Source of the DNA: Thalassospira lucentensis MCCC 1A00383 = DSM 14000
GTDB lineage: Bacteria > Pseudomonadota > Alphaproteobacteria > Rhodospirillales > Thalassospiraceae
Assembly (NCBI RefSeq): GCF_000421265.1
Contig: NZ_ATWN01000010.1
Coordinates: forward strand, 124,001 to 188,000
Direction: 5' to 3'
Length of the DNA stretch: 64,000 nucleotides
The translations under genes were made by a program, and so were the position numbers. Position 1 is the stretch's first letter; every line of letters begins with the position of its first letter. Below are positions 27,131-36,256 of this stretch, in pieces. The notes under the pieces are model-generated. The model did not search any database. It was given only the letters and a program-made list of their open reading frames with translations, and was not told the origin of the DNA.

Positions 27131-27922
27131 ATGAATGAGGCCAGCAATTACTCCCTGCGTGACGAGATCAAGGAATATTGGTCGATGCGTGCGGCGACTT
27201 TTGACGAACAACCCGGTCACGAAATCTTTTCTGAAACGGAACGGGCGGCGTGGCATGCGCTTTTTGAACGTCACATTGGAAAAGGGAATGGTCGCCGCGC
27301 CCTTGATCTTGCCAGTGGGACCGCTGTGATCAGCCATCTGATGCATGATCTTGAGTTTGCGGTGACCGGGCTTGATTGGTCTGAAACCATGCTTGAAAAG
27401 GCGCGCGCCAAATCAAAACAGCGCGGCTCAAATATCCAGTTTCTGCTGGGCGACGCGGAAAATACGCTTGAGCCAGACAACAGTTATGATGTGATTGTGA
27501 CGCGCCATCTGGTTTGGACGTTGGTTGATCCAGCTGCGGCATTTGTTGAATGGTTCCGGGTGCTTAAACCCGGCGGAAAACTGTTGGTGGTCGATGGTGA
27601 TTTTGTTTCATCAACCTGGGCCAGTAAGCTCAATAAGGTGATGGCTGATTTCATGCAGACACTTGGCCTGCGCAAAGCGGTTGAGGTGGCACCACAGATG
27701 AAAACCCATCGTGATATTCTGGCCCGCGTGCATTTTTCGGGTGGCGCACGCTCCGATGAGGTTTCAGAAATGCTCCGCCAAACCGGATTTGACCCGATCA
27801 CGGTTGATTTCGACCTCAAGCAAATCCACAGCGCGCAAAAGAAACACATCAGCTTTGCCAAGGGGCTGGAGCGCGGCGCACAGCACCGTTATGCCATATG
27901 CGCACAAAAGCCGATCAGCTGA
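27131..27922 (+). CDS. class I SAM-dependent methyltransferase
   Basis: A 263-residue Rossmann-fold methyltransferase: motif I ALDLASGTAVIS (near 60), GLDWSETML (motif II), VIVTRHLVWTL and the FRVLKPGGKLLVVDGD block typical of small-molecule (UbiE/type 11) enzymes. The substrate is unknown. Methyltransferases of this kind are often next to iron-siderophore ABC transporters, and here it shares an operator region with one, so a role in siderophore handling is plausible. Confidence 0.85.
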   Translation: MNEASNYSLRDEIKEYWSMRAATFDEQPGHEIFSETERAAWHALFERHIGKGNGRRALDLASGTAVISHLMHDLEFAVTGLDWSETMLEKARAKSKQRGSNIQFLLGDAENTLEPDNSYDVIVTRHLVWTLVDPAAAFVEWFRVLKPGGKLLVVDGDFVSSTWASKLNKVMADFMQTLGLRKAVEVAPQMKTHRDILARVHFSGGARSDEVSEMLRQTGFDPITVDFDLKQIHSAQKKHISFAKGLERGAQHRYAICAQKPIS

Positions 27923-27934
27923 TTGCTGGAATGT

Positions 27935-28203
27935 CTAGGCTCAGGACCTCTTAATTTGGTTTGAATGGTTGACCGGATTTGTGCGGATACGCGGAGCGAA
28001 GCCGCAGGAAGATATATATCTTTCAAGGTTTTGCGACAAAGTAGCCCGTGCAAATCCGGTCAATCCAAAGGACAGACGTTATATTTGCAAACTCCTGCGT
28101 CAAACCCCTTGTCCGGGATACCAGCCCGCCCGGCGGGCTTTTCCTCGGATTTCACAAATATAACGTCTGCCATTCCAATCAAATTAAGAGGTCCTGAGCC
28201 TAG
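27935..28203. repeat. structured 269-bp intergenic element, copy A
   Basis: A self-complementary element bounded by 24-bp perfect inverted arms (CTAGGCTCAGG... and ...CCTGAGCCTAG), continued by ten more partly paired bases to AATGG/CCATT. Inside are two arms: TTGACCGGATTTG (27969-27981) with CAAATCCGGTCAA (28051-28063), and CAGACGTTATATTTG (28073-28087) with CAAATATAACGTCTG (28155-28169). Inner hairpins are GGAAGAT/ATCTTTC and AGCCCGC/GCGGGCT. It has the same plan, length and loop sequences as copy B at 56248-56515, with different but paired stems. It has no coding capacity. Confidence 0.85.
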
Positions 28204-28228
28204 GGTCATGAATACACGGTGGTGCCGG

Positions 28229-28690
28229 TTATGATACCGGGGTCACCGTGATTTCTGTTTTGACCGAATTGGCAAGGAAGCAGGCTTCATGTGCGCGATG
28301 ATGAAGGTCGGCTTCAAGGACCGCATCCGGCGCGTTGCCGAGATAGGTCACACTTGGCTTAAGCGCAACTTTGGTGATCATGGTTTTGCCATCGATCTTT
28401 GCCATTTCCCCGGTGGCAGCGTCGACATAACGGTCAACGACAAGGCCGCTATCAGACGCAAAATGCAGGAAGAACAACATGTGGCAGCTTGAAAGTGCGG
28501 CGACATAGGCTTCTTCGGGGTCGACATTTTCCTCAACCGAATAGGGCAACGGCACGACATGCGGCGATGATGACGCCGGAATTTCGACCCCGCCATCAAA
28601 TCGCCAGACATGGCCGCGGGAATACCGGCGGTCGGTAAACTTTTCCGTTGCCGAACGGGTCCAGATAACTTCTGCGCCAAAGCTGCTCAT
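28229..28690 (-). CDS. OsmC-family peroxiredoxin-like protein
   Basis: A 153-residue OsmC/Ohr-superfamily protein with the two redox cysteines in LSSCHMLFFLH (about residue 88) and HEACFLANSV (about 139), which in the family reduce organic hydroperoxides. It resembles the OsmC-like subgroup (SRGHVWRFDGGVEIPASSSP, DPEEAYVAALSSCHM) rather than Ohr. GGAG lies six bases before the ATG. It is convergent with the methyltransferase gene across the structured element. Confidence 0.9.
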   Translation of the reverse strand: MSSFGAEVIWTRSATEKFTDRRYSRGHVWRFDGGVEIPASSSPHVVPLPYSVEENVDPEEAYVAALSSCHMLFFLHFASDSGLVVDRYVDAATGEMAKIDGKTMITKVALKPSVTYLGNAPDAVLEADLHHRAHEACFLANSVKTEITVTPVS

Positions 28691-28933
28691 GGAGGGCTCC
28701 GTTTATGGGGCTTGCCCCGATGTTAGTGGGGATAACGGAGTATAGAATGCCTTGGTGGTGGAAGTTGCGCAATGATGATGATCGAGGTTTCCAATGGTGC
28801 AAATGACGCAAATGGCGCCCAAAAGATATCAAGCTCTGATGCCGAAGTGTCTTGCATCATTCAACTGACATTCATCCATGTCCAAACAGACCTGCGAGGG
28901 TTTATTCCCGCCGTGGTGGGCTAGGCCATGACG

Positions 28934-31285
28934 CTATTCTGCCGAAATCACCTTGGGTATACGATGTGGTGAGTCGACATGACGTTCGACGAACTGCAGG
29001 ATGCGTTCCTGCGCATTGTCGATATCCTCATTGAGGATGCCATGACGGTCGGATTTCAGCATCTGCACATCCAGATCGGTTATCCCGGTGGCAAGGCGTT
29101 TAATCATCCGTGCACTGGCCGGATCAACCACTTGATCGCCATCACCCTGCAAGATCAGGGTCGGGCATTCAATATCGGGCAGGCAACGCTGCATTTCCGC
29201 TACCGCCTGGCGCAACTGATACAATCCGCCGATGGGAATGTTGCGGTAATTGATCTCGGGATGTTCTGACTCGTTTGTTCGGAAGCTCAGCATTTCCTGT
29301 GCCGATGGCATCCAGCCCATCAGCTTGTTCGCACCATACAGCAACGGCACAAACATTAGATTGCGATTGCGGAACTTAAGCGGTGTTCCAGCCAGAACCA
29401 ATGCGGTCAGTTTTTCAGGATGGGAACTTGCATGGATCGCCGCCAGTGCACCGCCAGTGGAAAAACCGACGATAATGATCTGGTCGCAAAACGGTGCGAG
29501 AATGTCATAGCCACGTCGGACAGATGCCAGCCAATCGGTCCATTTGCGTCTTTGTAATTCATGGGGCGATGTCCCATGACCGGCAAGCCGTACACCCATG
29601 ACAGCATGTCCCTGTGCGGCAAATTTTTCGCCCAGTTCATACAGTTCCGCCGGGGATGCCAGAAACCCGTGCACCAGCAAAACGCCAAGCGTGAAATGCT
29701 CATTGCCGTTGGGCAGGTTCAAATAAGGGCGGCTGTCGGCAGTGGCGGTTTCCTGTGAATTGATCGTATCGTACTTGGGTTTTTCGTATCTTTTGCGGTT
29801 CCATTGCCACGCCCGGATTTCATCATCGAACTGGCGATGGGCAATGTCGCGATCTGTCAGGTTATCAACTTCGGCACGCGCCCGTTCAAGTGCCTGCCAA
29901 ACCGCATGGATCGGGGACATTTCGTTGGCATAAACCATGATCGGGTTGTCCATGCGGATTTGATCAAACCCGGCTTCGGCCTGTAACTTTTCAAGGAAGC
30001 AGTATTTTCCGTCACGGCGCTCAATCAGGCCCAGTTGAACCGCACTGTCGATAAAGAACCGGATTTGCGGACACTTCAAATCAAAGATGCCGATGTAATC
30101 GGCCGGGTTCAGCATGCCGCGATGCAGATGAACCGTATCGACCTGCTGGATGTTTTTGATCGCCAGATAAAGCGTGCGGTCAAAATGTTCGATATCAACT
30201 TCCGTGACCCCGTCATCAAGCCACATCATAATCAGGCGCGACGCCAGATGACTGACATTGATTGTCAGGTTGGAATACATCACCGCCATGCAGTGATCGC
30301 GAAGCGGCGAGATATGACGCGTCAGGGCGTATTGCGTAACCCGATCTGGCAGGGTTTCAAGGGTTTTGGCCGGTTTGAATAAATCATCAATGCTGCCCGC
30401 GCGTTGTACGCGCCGGGCCAATAGCCGCCGATCAAGCCAGTTAAACTGACCGCGTGGATCAACCGGGTCGCCCAGACGGATATCCATATCGGTCTGTTTG
30501 AACATCAGGTTGCCTTCAATGATCATTTCTTCGGCCATCTTCGGGCTCAGCCCGCCAGTAAACATATCCGCCGCCCGGGCAAGAATATTCTGATCAACGC
30601 GGAGCGGATGAAAGGTAATGTTGGCTGGAAACATCAAGGTTTGTTTGGCCAAAACGGTCCGCAGCGTATCTTCATCGACCTCAAGAATACCGGCCCAGCG
30701 GGTGAGTTCACGGGTATCGCCTTTGGCAATGAGCGCGGATAAACCGATTTTAAAGCCATCAATACACAGTCCCAGAAGGGCGGCACCAGTATGATGGGCA
30801 CGTCTGGCGTCGGCGGATCGGGAATAGACACTGTAATCGGGGCGTTTGGGATGTGGGCGATCGTTAAGCGTGACGCGCCGGTCCTTGACCATCCCGCCTT
30901 CGGGGAAGACGACGACCTTGCCGCCGCGCAGGATTTCCTCGGCCAGAAAGGGCAACAGCCGTTCATAATTGTTGGGCACCCCGCCAAGTGCACGCAGATA
31001 GCGTGAAAAGGTATTGTCCTGCGCAAAAAATTCCCCCGATGCGATGGAGCGGCAATAAACACCGGTTTCCAATGCGATCAGATATTGCGGGATAAAGGTT
31101 TCAAACCGGGCGAAATGGTTGAACATGAAAATATCGCCCTGTGCCAGATGGTCTTGCGCACCATGCATCTTGATATTGATGTCGATATTGGCGCGAAGGG
31201 CCGTCATCGCGCGCAACGTCCACTCGCACGTTTTCGGATTAATGGCGAATTGTTCGCGTTCGATCTCGCGGAAAGACTGGTTCAT
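28934..31285 (-). CDS. acyltransferase - alpha/beta hydrolase fusion protein
   Basis: A 783-residue two-domain protein. The N-terminal part (about 30-430) is PlsC-like, with NHFARFE carrying an HX4E box (H57, E62) in place of the usual HX4D, and the FPEGG box at 127-131. The C-terminal part (about 530-783) is a monoacylglycerol-lipase-like hydrolase with LLVHGF, nucleophile S609 in GFSTGG, D717 and H748. A middle helical region links them. No signal peptide is visible. I took the ATG at 31285; the frame is open further upstream to 31615 and the ribosome binding site is weak, so the start is uncertain. Lipid remodelling is inferred. Confidence 0.78.
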   Translation of the reverse strand: MNQSFREIEREQFAINPKTCEWTLRAMTALRANIDINIKMHGAQDHLAQGDIFMFNHFARFETFIPQYLIALETGVYCRSIASGEFFAQDNTFSRYLRALGGVPNNYERLLPFLAEEILRGGKVVVFPEGGMVKDRRVTLNDRPHPKRPDYSVYSRSADARRAHHTGAALLGLCIDGFKIGLSALIAKGDTRELTRWAGILEVDEDTLRTVLAKQTLMFPANITFHPLRVDQNILARAADMFTGGLSPKMAEEMIIEGNLMFKQTDMDIRLGDPVDPRGQFNWLDRRLLARRVQRAGSIDDLFKPAKTLETLPDRVTQYALTRHISPLRDHCMAVMYSNLTINVSHLASRLIMMWLDDGVTEVDIEHFDRTLYLAIKNIQQVDTVHLHRGMLNPADYIGIFDLKCPQIRFFIDSAVQLGLIERRDGKYCFLEKLQAEAGFDQIRMDNPIMVYANEMSPIHAVWQALERARAEVDNLTDRDIAHRQFDDEIRAWQWNRKRYEKPKYDTINSQETATADSRPYLNLPNGNEHFTLGVLLVHGFLASPAELYELGEKFAAQGHAVMGVRLAGHGTSPHELQRRKWTDWLASVRRGYDILAPFCDQIIIVGFSTGGALAAIHASSHPEKLTALVLAGTPLKFRNRNLMFVPLLYGANKLMGWMPSAQEMLSFRTNESEHPEINYRNIPIGGLYQLRQAVAEMQRCLPDIECPTLILQGDGDQVVDPASARMIKRLATGITDLDVQMLKSDRHGILNEDIDNAQERILQFVERHVDSPHRIPKVISAE

Positions 31286-31591
31286 TCGGTGCGATACCCC
31301 GGCGCTGTCACAATGGCTGTTCGAGGACGTTCTCCGGCTTTCTTGGTGTTTTGACCGGCAGGTTTCCCGATTTTGATATGTGTTCTTTGATCTGCTTTGG
31401 GAAGGTATTCTACAAATGAATTGCGAAGAATTAATGCCAATCTGGCATGTCTTTCGTATAATCGGACAATCGCCCTTATCGTCTTTGTGATAGATCATTG
31501 GCGGTGTCCGACTTCTTGGGCGCTTTTGTGCCATCCCTCCTTGCGTCCTTGCCAAACCTGATCTGCCTGTCTTTTGACGATTGGAGTCTCC

Positions 31592-32878
31592 TTGCCGTCC
31601 CCTGCCCCCGATCAACCCGAGCCATCATCAACGCGCGTGGTTTCCGCGTCGGGCGATACACGTCCGCAGTCGATCTTTTCTGATCGTAATTTTATCCTGT
31701 TTCTGGTTGGGCAATGCATCACGACCCAAGGCCTATGGGTGCAGAAAATCGCCATGTCATGGCTGGCGTGGTCTTTGACCGGATCGGCATTCTGGACCGG
31801 CACAATTGCCGCATTGAATTTCGCACCGGCGTTTTTTCTGGGGCCGATTTTCGGGGTGATGGCCGACCGAGTTGATTTGCGCCGTACCGCCATGGTGATC
31901 AATCTGGGGCAGGCAGCCGTGTCGTTCCTTCTGATGGGCTTGTCCTATGCCGATATGATGAGCCTGCCGTGGATGGTGGTTCTGGCGGGATGCATGGGTA
32001 TTTTGGGCAGTGCGATGACACCGGTGCGGCTGTCACTGGTGCCGGTGATTGTAAAGCGCGAATTCATGAGCCGGGCGGTGGCCTATGCGGCGATGAATTT
32101 CAATATTTCGCGTCTGGTGGGACCGGCTGTTGGTGGGGTTGTGATTGCGACATGGGGCACGGGTGCGGCCTTTATGATCAATGCGCTCAGTTACCTTCCA
32201 ATGATCTTTGTGATTTCAGTGGTCACGATCCATATGGACCGCGCGCCCGATGCCAAAAGTCGGCGCATCTGGGCATCGCTTGTCGATGGCGCGCGTTATG
32301 CCATTCACCATCCGATGATCCGGTCTGTACTGGTGTTGTCATGCTTTGTGTCGCTGGTCGGAACCGGCATGGTCGAACTGATGCCGGTCTTTGCCGAGGC
32401 GGTTTATGAACGTGGTGTCACCGGGCTTGGCATGCTGGCATCTGCGGGCGGGGTCGGGGCGGTGGCATCGACCTTTTTCCTGTCACGGGTCGGATCGAAC
32501 GCGGCCGATTATCAGCGCATTACGATTTATGGTGCCTTTGGCGCATCGGTCGGGATGCTGGGGCTTGGATTTGCCCCATGGTACGAAATGGCAGTTGTTC
32601 TGGTCGCACTGACCGGTGGGGGTTTGACATTGGTCGGGGTGGGGTCTCAAACCGCCCTGCAACTGACCGTCGATAACCGGCTGCGCGGTCGGGTAATGAG
32701 TTTCTGGAGTGCAACCAGCTTTGGGGGCATGGCGCTGGGTGGGACGTTGCTTGGCGCGATATCTGAGGCCGGTAACATTCAATATACCGCGCGCGGGTCA
32801 GGCGTCTTGATCTTGTGTGCCGCACTGATTGGCCTGTGGCGGCTGTATCGGATTGGCAAGCTCGGGGCGCGCTGTTAA
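31592..32878 (+). CDS. MFS exporter (EntS/MFS_3-like)
   Basis: A 428-residue major facilitator with about 12 membrane segments: the first begins at FILFLVGQCITTQGLWVQKIAMSWL, followed by the GPIFGVMADRVDLRR loop between helices 2 and 3. It is closest to the EntS-like drug/siderophore export branch by its motifs. The TTG at 31592 has GGAG five bases upstream; no nearby ATG precedes the first helix. It is divergent from the acyltransferase-hydrolase gene. The substrate is unknown. Confidence 0.82.
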   Translation: MPSPAPDQPEPSSTRVVSASGDTRPQSIFSDRNFILFLVGQCITTQGLWVQKIAMSWLAWSLTGSAFWTGTIAALNFAPAFFLGPIFGVMADRVDLRRTAMVINLGQAAVSFLLMGLSYADMMSLPWMVVLAGCMGILGSAMTPVRLSLVPVIVKREFMSRAVAYAAMNFNISRLVGPAVGGVVIATWGTGAAFMINALSYLPMIFVISVVTIHMDRAPDAKSRRIWASLVDGARYAIHHPMIRSVLVLSCFVSLVGTGMVELMPVFAEAVYERGVTGLGMLASAGGVGAVASTFFLSRVGSNAADYQRITIYGAFGASVGMLGLGFAPWYEMAVVLVALTGGGLTLVGVGSQTALQLTVDNRLRGRVMSFWSATSFGGMALGGTLLGAISEAGNIQYTARGSGVLILCAALIGLWRLYRIGKLGARC

Positions 32879-32972
32879 ATGCCGATGTCATGCCAATGAC
32901 GGGCAACAATAAACAATTACTTAAACCCTGTCGGTCTAAGGTCATTCATTGTGATGTTTTTGGGGAACTGAG

Positions 32973-33542
32973 ATGCGCCTGATCGGGATCGTCGGATTGT
33001 GTTTGATGCTGTCTGCATGCTTTACCACCGCAAAATCGGTTTCCCGGTCTGATGGGCCGATGCCCAGTGATACGGTTCAGCTCCTGACCAATGTTAGCGT
33101 GCCGAACTCCCACCTCAACAGCTTTGCCCCGACCAGCAAGTTTTTGCAATGTGTGCCCTATGCCCGTGAAGTCTCGGGGATTGAGATTTATGGCGATGCC
33201 TGGACATGGTGGGCGCAGGCTGGCAACCAGAATTATGCACGTGGACATCAGCCCCAAGTTGGCGCGGTCCTGACCTTGCGTAAAACGTCACGTTTGAAAC
33301 TCGGCCATGTTGCAGTTGTTTCGGCCATTCTTGATGATCGCAAGATATTGGTTAATCAGGCCAACTGGGGCGGCGATTCGCGCACACGCGGCAAAGTCCA
33401 TTACCGTCAGCCCGTGGTTGACGTCTCGCCCAATAATGACTGGTCGCAAGTGCGCATGATGAACACGCTTGGCACCTTTGGCCGTATCTATCCGGCCCAT
33501 GGCTTTATCTATCAGCCCCGCGAAACGGCCGAAGCCAACTGA
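32973..33542 (+). CDS. CHAP-domain lipoprotein (putative peptidoglycan amidase)
   Basis: A 189-residue lipoprotein: signal peptide with lipobox LSAC (C16), then a CHAP domain with catalytic C60 (FLQCVPYAR) and H112 (KLGHVAVV), and the GDAWTWWAQA motif between them. CHAP enzymes cleave peptidoglycan amide bonds, so an envelope-anchored wall hydrolase is the likely role. The ATG lies just after TGGGGAACTGAG, 95 bases after the MFS gene. It ends close to a terminator that serves bioB from the other strand. Confidence 0.86.
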   Translation: MRLIGIVGLCLMLSACFTTAKSVSRSDGPMPSDTVQLLTNVSVPNSHLNSFAPTSKFLQCVPYAREVSGIEIYGDAWTWWAQAGNQNYARGHQPQVGAVLTLRKTSRLKLGHVAVVSAILDDRKILVNQANWGGDSRTRGKVHYRQPVVDVSPNNDWSQVRMMNTLGTFGRIYPAHGFIYQPRETAEAN

Positions 33543-33575
33543 TCTCTTTTTCCTGCCCATAGATACCCGCCGATT

Positions 33576-33617
33576 AAAAAAAAATGGCGAAGCCCCCGGA
33601 TTAAAGGAGCTTCGCCA
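33576..33617 (-). terminator. rho-independent terminator of bioB (minus strand)
   Basis: On the minus strand TGGCGAAGC and GCTTCGCCA form a nine-pair stem followed by nine T. A second hairpin (AACCCGTAC/GTACGGGTT at 33623-33645) precedes it. Confidence 0.88.
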
Positions 33618-33661
33618 ATTGAAACCCGTACGGGCGGTACGGGTTCGGGGGTTGAACTGTT

Positions 33662-34660
33662 TCAGGCCGCGATCGGACCCAGTGCCTTGAAAAGGGCGGT
33701 GTCGCTGTCTTCTTCCGGGTTGGGCGTGGTCAAAAGCTTTTCACCGTAAAACACCGAATTGGCTCCGGCCATCAGGCACATGATCTGTGCTTCGCGGTTA
33801 AGGTCTGTACGCCCGGCAGACAGGCGCACGGTTGATGTCGGCATGACGATGCGTGCGGTCGCAACCATGCGCACCAGTTCCAGCGGATCAATCGGATCAC
33901 GATGGGCAAGTGGCGTTCCCGCCACCGGAACAAGGGCGTTGATCGGCACACTTTCAGGATGGGGCGCAAATCCGGCAAGAACCTGAAGCATTGATGCCCG
34001 GTCACGGATGGTTTCACCCATGCCAATAATCCCGCCACAGCACAAATCAATACCGTGGCTGCGCACGGCGGCCAGTGTATCAAGCCGATCCTGATAGGTG
34101 CGCGTGGTGATGATCTGGTCGTAGAATTCCGGGCTGGTATCAAGGTTATGGTTATAGGCGGTCAGTCCGGCCTGTTTAAGCTGTTGCGCATGATGGGGTT
34201 CGAGCATCCCCAACGTGACACAGGCCTCCATGCCAAGATCATGCACACCGCGCACCATCTCAAGCACCGCATCAAATGCGGCTCCGTCGCGCACTTGGCG
34301 CCATGCCGCCCCCATACAGAAACGATCCGCACCGGCATCCTTTGCGCGGGTGGCCATTTCAATGACCGATGCCGGGTCCATCAGATGTTCCTTGCCCAGT
34401 TTGACCTCGCGGTGGTGGGCCGATTGCGGGCAATAAGCACAATCTTCCGGGCAGCCGCCGGTCTTGATCGACAGCAGGCTGGCCTTTTGCACATGATCGG
34501 GATCGTGATGGGCGCGATGCACGGCATTGGCCCGCCCCAGCAATTCCAAAAGCGGGCTGCGATAAATCGCCTCAACCGCATCAACCGTCCAGTCATGGCG
34601 CGATGCATCGGGCGAGGCTTTTGGCGCATCGCCGCAAAGGGTGCGGTGGGCGGTTGCCAT
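33662..34660 (-). CDS. bioB: biotin synthase BioB
   Basis: BioB is the radical-SAM enzyme that inserts sulfur into dethiobiotin. It has the cluster motif [11 protein letters not shown], the [11 protein letters not shown] and [13 protein letters not shown] segments, [10 protein letters not shown], and the [2Fe-2S] arginine region in VRLSAGR. I use the ATG at 34660, which has AGGA nine bases upstream; an ATG at 34681, four bases after the bioY stop, is equally in frame and could be used by coupling. No other biotin ring-assembly gene (bioF, bioA, bioD) is in the window. Confidence 0.93.
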   Translation of the reverse strand: MATAHRTLCGDAPKASPDASRHDWTVDAVEAIYRSPLLELLGRANAVHRAHHDPDHVQKASLLSIKTGGCPEDCAYCPQSAHHREVKLGKEHLMDPASVIEMATRAKDAGADRFCMGAAWRQVRDGAAFDAVLEMVRGVHDLGMEACVTLGMLEPHHAQQLKQAGLTAYNHNLDTSPEFYDQIITTRTYQDRLDTLAAVRSHGIDLCCGGIIGMGETIRDRASMLQVLAGFAPHPESVPINALVPVAGTPLAHRDPIDPLELVRMVATARIVMPTSTVRLSAGRTDLNREAQIMCLMAGANSVFYGEKLLTTPNPEEDSDTALFKALGPIAA

Positions 34661-34685
34661 ATCGGTTGATCCTGCTGTCATGGGA

Positions 34686-35282
34686 TCAGGCCGCATCAGC
34701 GCGGTTTGATGCTTTGTGCTTGGTCAGGCGCGTGATCGCAGCACCGCCAAGGGCTACCAGCGCAATCTTGATGGTGTCGCCAAGAATGAATGGGGTGAAG
34801 CCAAGCGCAACAACCTTTTCCGATGCGACAAAACCCGAAAGCCCCGCCAGCCCCAAAAGATAGACTGGCACCATGCCCGCCATCATCACGACAAAGCGCC
34901 CAAAAGCACCACGATCGCGTGCCAGTGCGCCGACAAAGCCCGCCGCAATCAGATACCCGGCCAGATAGCCACCCGTTGGGCCCATCATATAGGCAAGACC
35001 AATCCCGCGTTCCGGCGTTCCGGCAAAGACCGGTAAACCGGCCGCCCCCGTCGCGAGATAAGCCAGCATGGTTGCAACAGCGATGCGCGGGCTGGTGGCG
35101 ACTGCAATTGCCATGATCGCCATGGTTTGCAAGGTCATCGGGACGGGCCAGAACGGCACGGTGGTTTTGGCACTTGCAGTGATCAAGGCGACGCCAAGCA
35201 CGACCATCAGGCAGTATTTTGCCCCGGTCAAAACCGGATTGTTCAATGGTGCAGATGTCGCATGTGAAACGGGATTGACCAT
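34686..35282 (-). CDS. bioY: biotin transporter BioY
   Basis: A 198-residue membrane protein, the substrate-binding S-component for biotin: six hydrophobic segments with [45 protein letters not shown] (family hallmark) and [15 protein letters not shown]. No energy-coupling genes (bioM, bioN) are nearby; solitary BioY is known to work in some bacteria. AAGGAG lies 12 bases before the ATG. Two BioR boxes stand upstream. Confidence 0.93.
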   Translation of the reverse strand: MVNPVSHATSAPLNNPVLTGAKYCLMVVLGVALITASAKTTVPFWPVPMTLQTMAIMAIAVATSPRIAVATMLAYLATGAAGLPVFAGTPERGIGLAYMMGPTGGYLAGYLIAAGFVGALARDRGAFGRFVVMMAGMVPVYLLGLAGLSGFVASEKVVALGFTPFILGDTIKIALVALGGAAITRLTKHKASNRADAA

Positions 35283-35317
35283 GGTGATGACGTGCTCCTT
35301 AAGACCGCAATTCAAAA

Positions 35318-35327
35318 TTATCTATAA
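35318..35327. promoter_or_regulatory. BioR operator 1 (bioY promoter)
   Basis: TTATCTATAA fits the palindromic BioR consensus TTATMKATAA and lies 36 bases before the bioY ATG, overlapping a possible -10 on the minus strand. Confidence 0.8.
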
Positions 35328-35455
35328 AAATTAATCTGATCTATTAATTACGGCGTCATTGGTGCTTAAAATCAATCCCAAAATTCATTAAACGGCGAAA
35401 TTTGTGAAATCATTCGTCGAACTCAACTTATCTAATTGAATTTAAAAGATAAAAA

Positions 35456-35465
35456 TTATCTATAA
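35456..35465. promoter_or_regulatory. BioR operator 2 (distal, bioYB)
   Basis: A second exact TTATCTATAA, 138 bases further upstream from the first. Paired boxes would allow cooperative binding or looping. Confidence 0.7.
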
Positions 35466-35555
35466 AATCGGAAAGTTTAGGCATAATACGGCTCAGGCAG
35501 ATGCCTGTCGTGGCATCCATCCAATCATCAGACCAGAAAAAGGGTTGATTTCGGC

Positions 35556-36206
35556 TTACGAAGGCGCGCGCATATGTCGTTTGGCACCGGTTTTGGTGCC
35601 GATCCATTTGACGTGACGGGCAAGGGTCGCGGCAGCTACATCAAACTGATGTTCATGCAGGGCGCGTAAAATGGCGCGGTGGTCCTGATCGGTCGGGGAT
35701 TCCCATTCCATGCGAAATCCCGAAAACAGGAACCGGGCACTTGCGGCATGTAAATCATCAATCGTCGCCATCAAACGCGGCATGTTGCAAGGTTCAAGAA
35801 TGATGCGGTGAAACGCCTTGTTGGCTTCCTCCCATGCCCGGACATCGGGGGCATTTTCCCCAGCCCGGTTGATGGCTTCTGCCTTGTCAAGGATCGCACT
35901 GGTCAGGTGCGGGGCTGCGTGGCGCAGGGCCAGAACTTCAAGGGAAGCGCGCATTTCGGCAACTTCGCGGACTTCGGCGATATCAAAACTGGCAACGCGG
36001 ACACCCCGGCGTGGTTCGCTAACGACAAGCCCTTGCGCTTCGAGCCGCCGGAATGCTTCGCGTACCGGTACGTGACTGGCGCCAAATTCCTCGGCAAAGT
36101 GATCCTGACGCAATTTGGTGCCCGGCCCGATGTCGCCAGAAATGATGCGGTCGGCCAGTGCCCGGGTGATGCGCCCGGTGATCGTGGTATCAGAGTCATT
36201 TTTCAT
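35556..36206 (-). CDS. bioR: GntR-family biotin regulator BioR
   Basis: A 216-residue GntR/FCD-type repressor: winged helix at the N-terminus (ITGRITRALADRIISGDIGPGTKLRQD, then VPVREAFRRLEAQGLV) and an all-helical ligand-binding FCD domain (about 85-205). Identification as BioR rests on its position next to bioYB and on three TTATMKATAA boxes, two before bioY and one at its own start. The start is uncertain: ATG 36206 or ATG 36227; neither has a clear Shine-Dalgarno. Confidence 0.85.
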   Translation of the reverse strand: MKNDSDTTITGRITRALADRIISGDIGPGTKLRQDHFAEEFGASHVPVREAFRRLEAQGLVVSEPRRGVRVASFDIAEVREVAEMRASLEVLALRHAAPHLTSAILDKAEAINRAGENAPDVRAWEEANKAFHRIILEPCNMPRLMATIDDLHAASARFLFSGFRMEWESPTDQDHRAILRALHEHQFDVAAATLARHVKWIGTKTGAKRHMRAPS

Positions 36207-36210
36207 GATT

Positions 36211-36220
36211 TTATAGATAA
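36211..36220. promoter_or_regulatory. BioR operator 3 at the bioR start
   Basis: TTATAGATAA (reverse complement TTATCTATAA) lies five bases before the ATG at 36206, or inside the gene if translation starts at 36227. It suggests autoregulation by blocking initiation. Confidence 0.75.
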
Positions 36221-36256
36221 TTTGCATGCGCGCACTTGTCGAGCATGCAATACGCT

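Noticed and set aside
27935-28203. Classical MITE or insertion sequence remnant
   Set aside because: No transposase fragment or clear target duplication is seen, and the terminal arms differ completely between the two copies.
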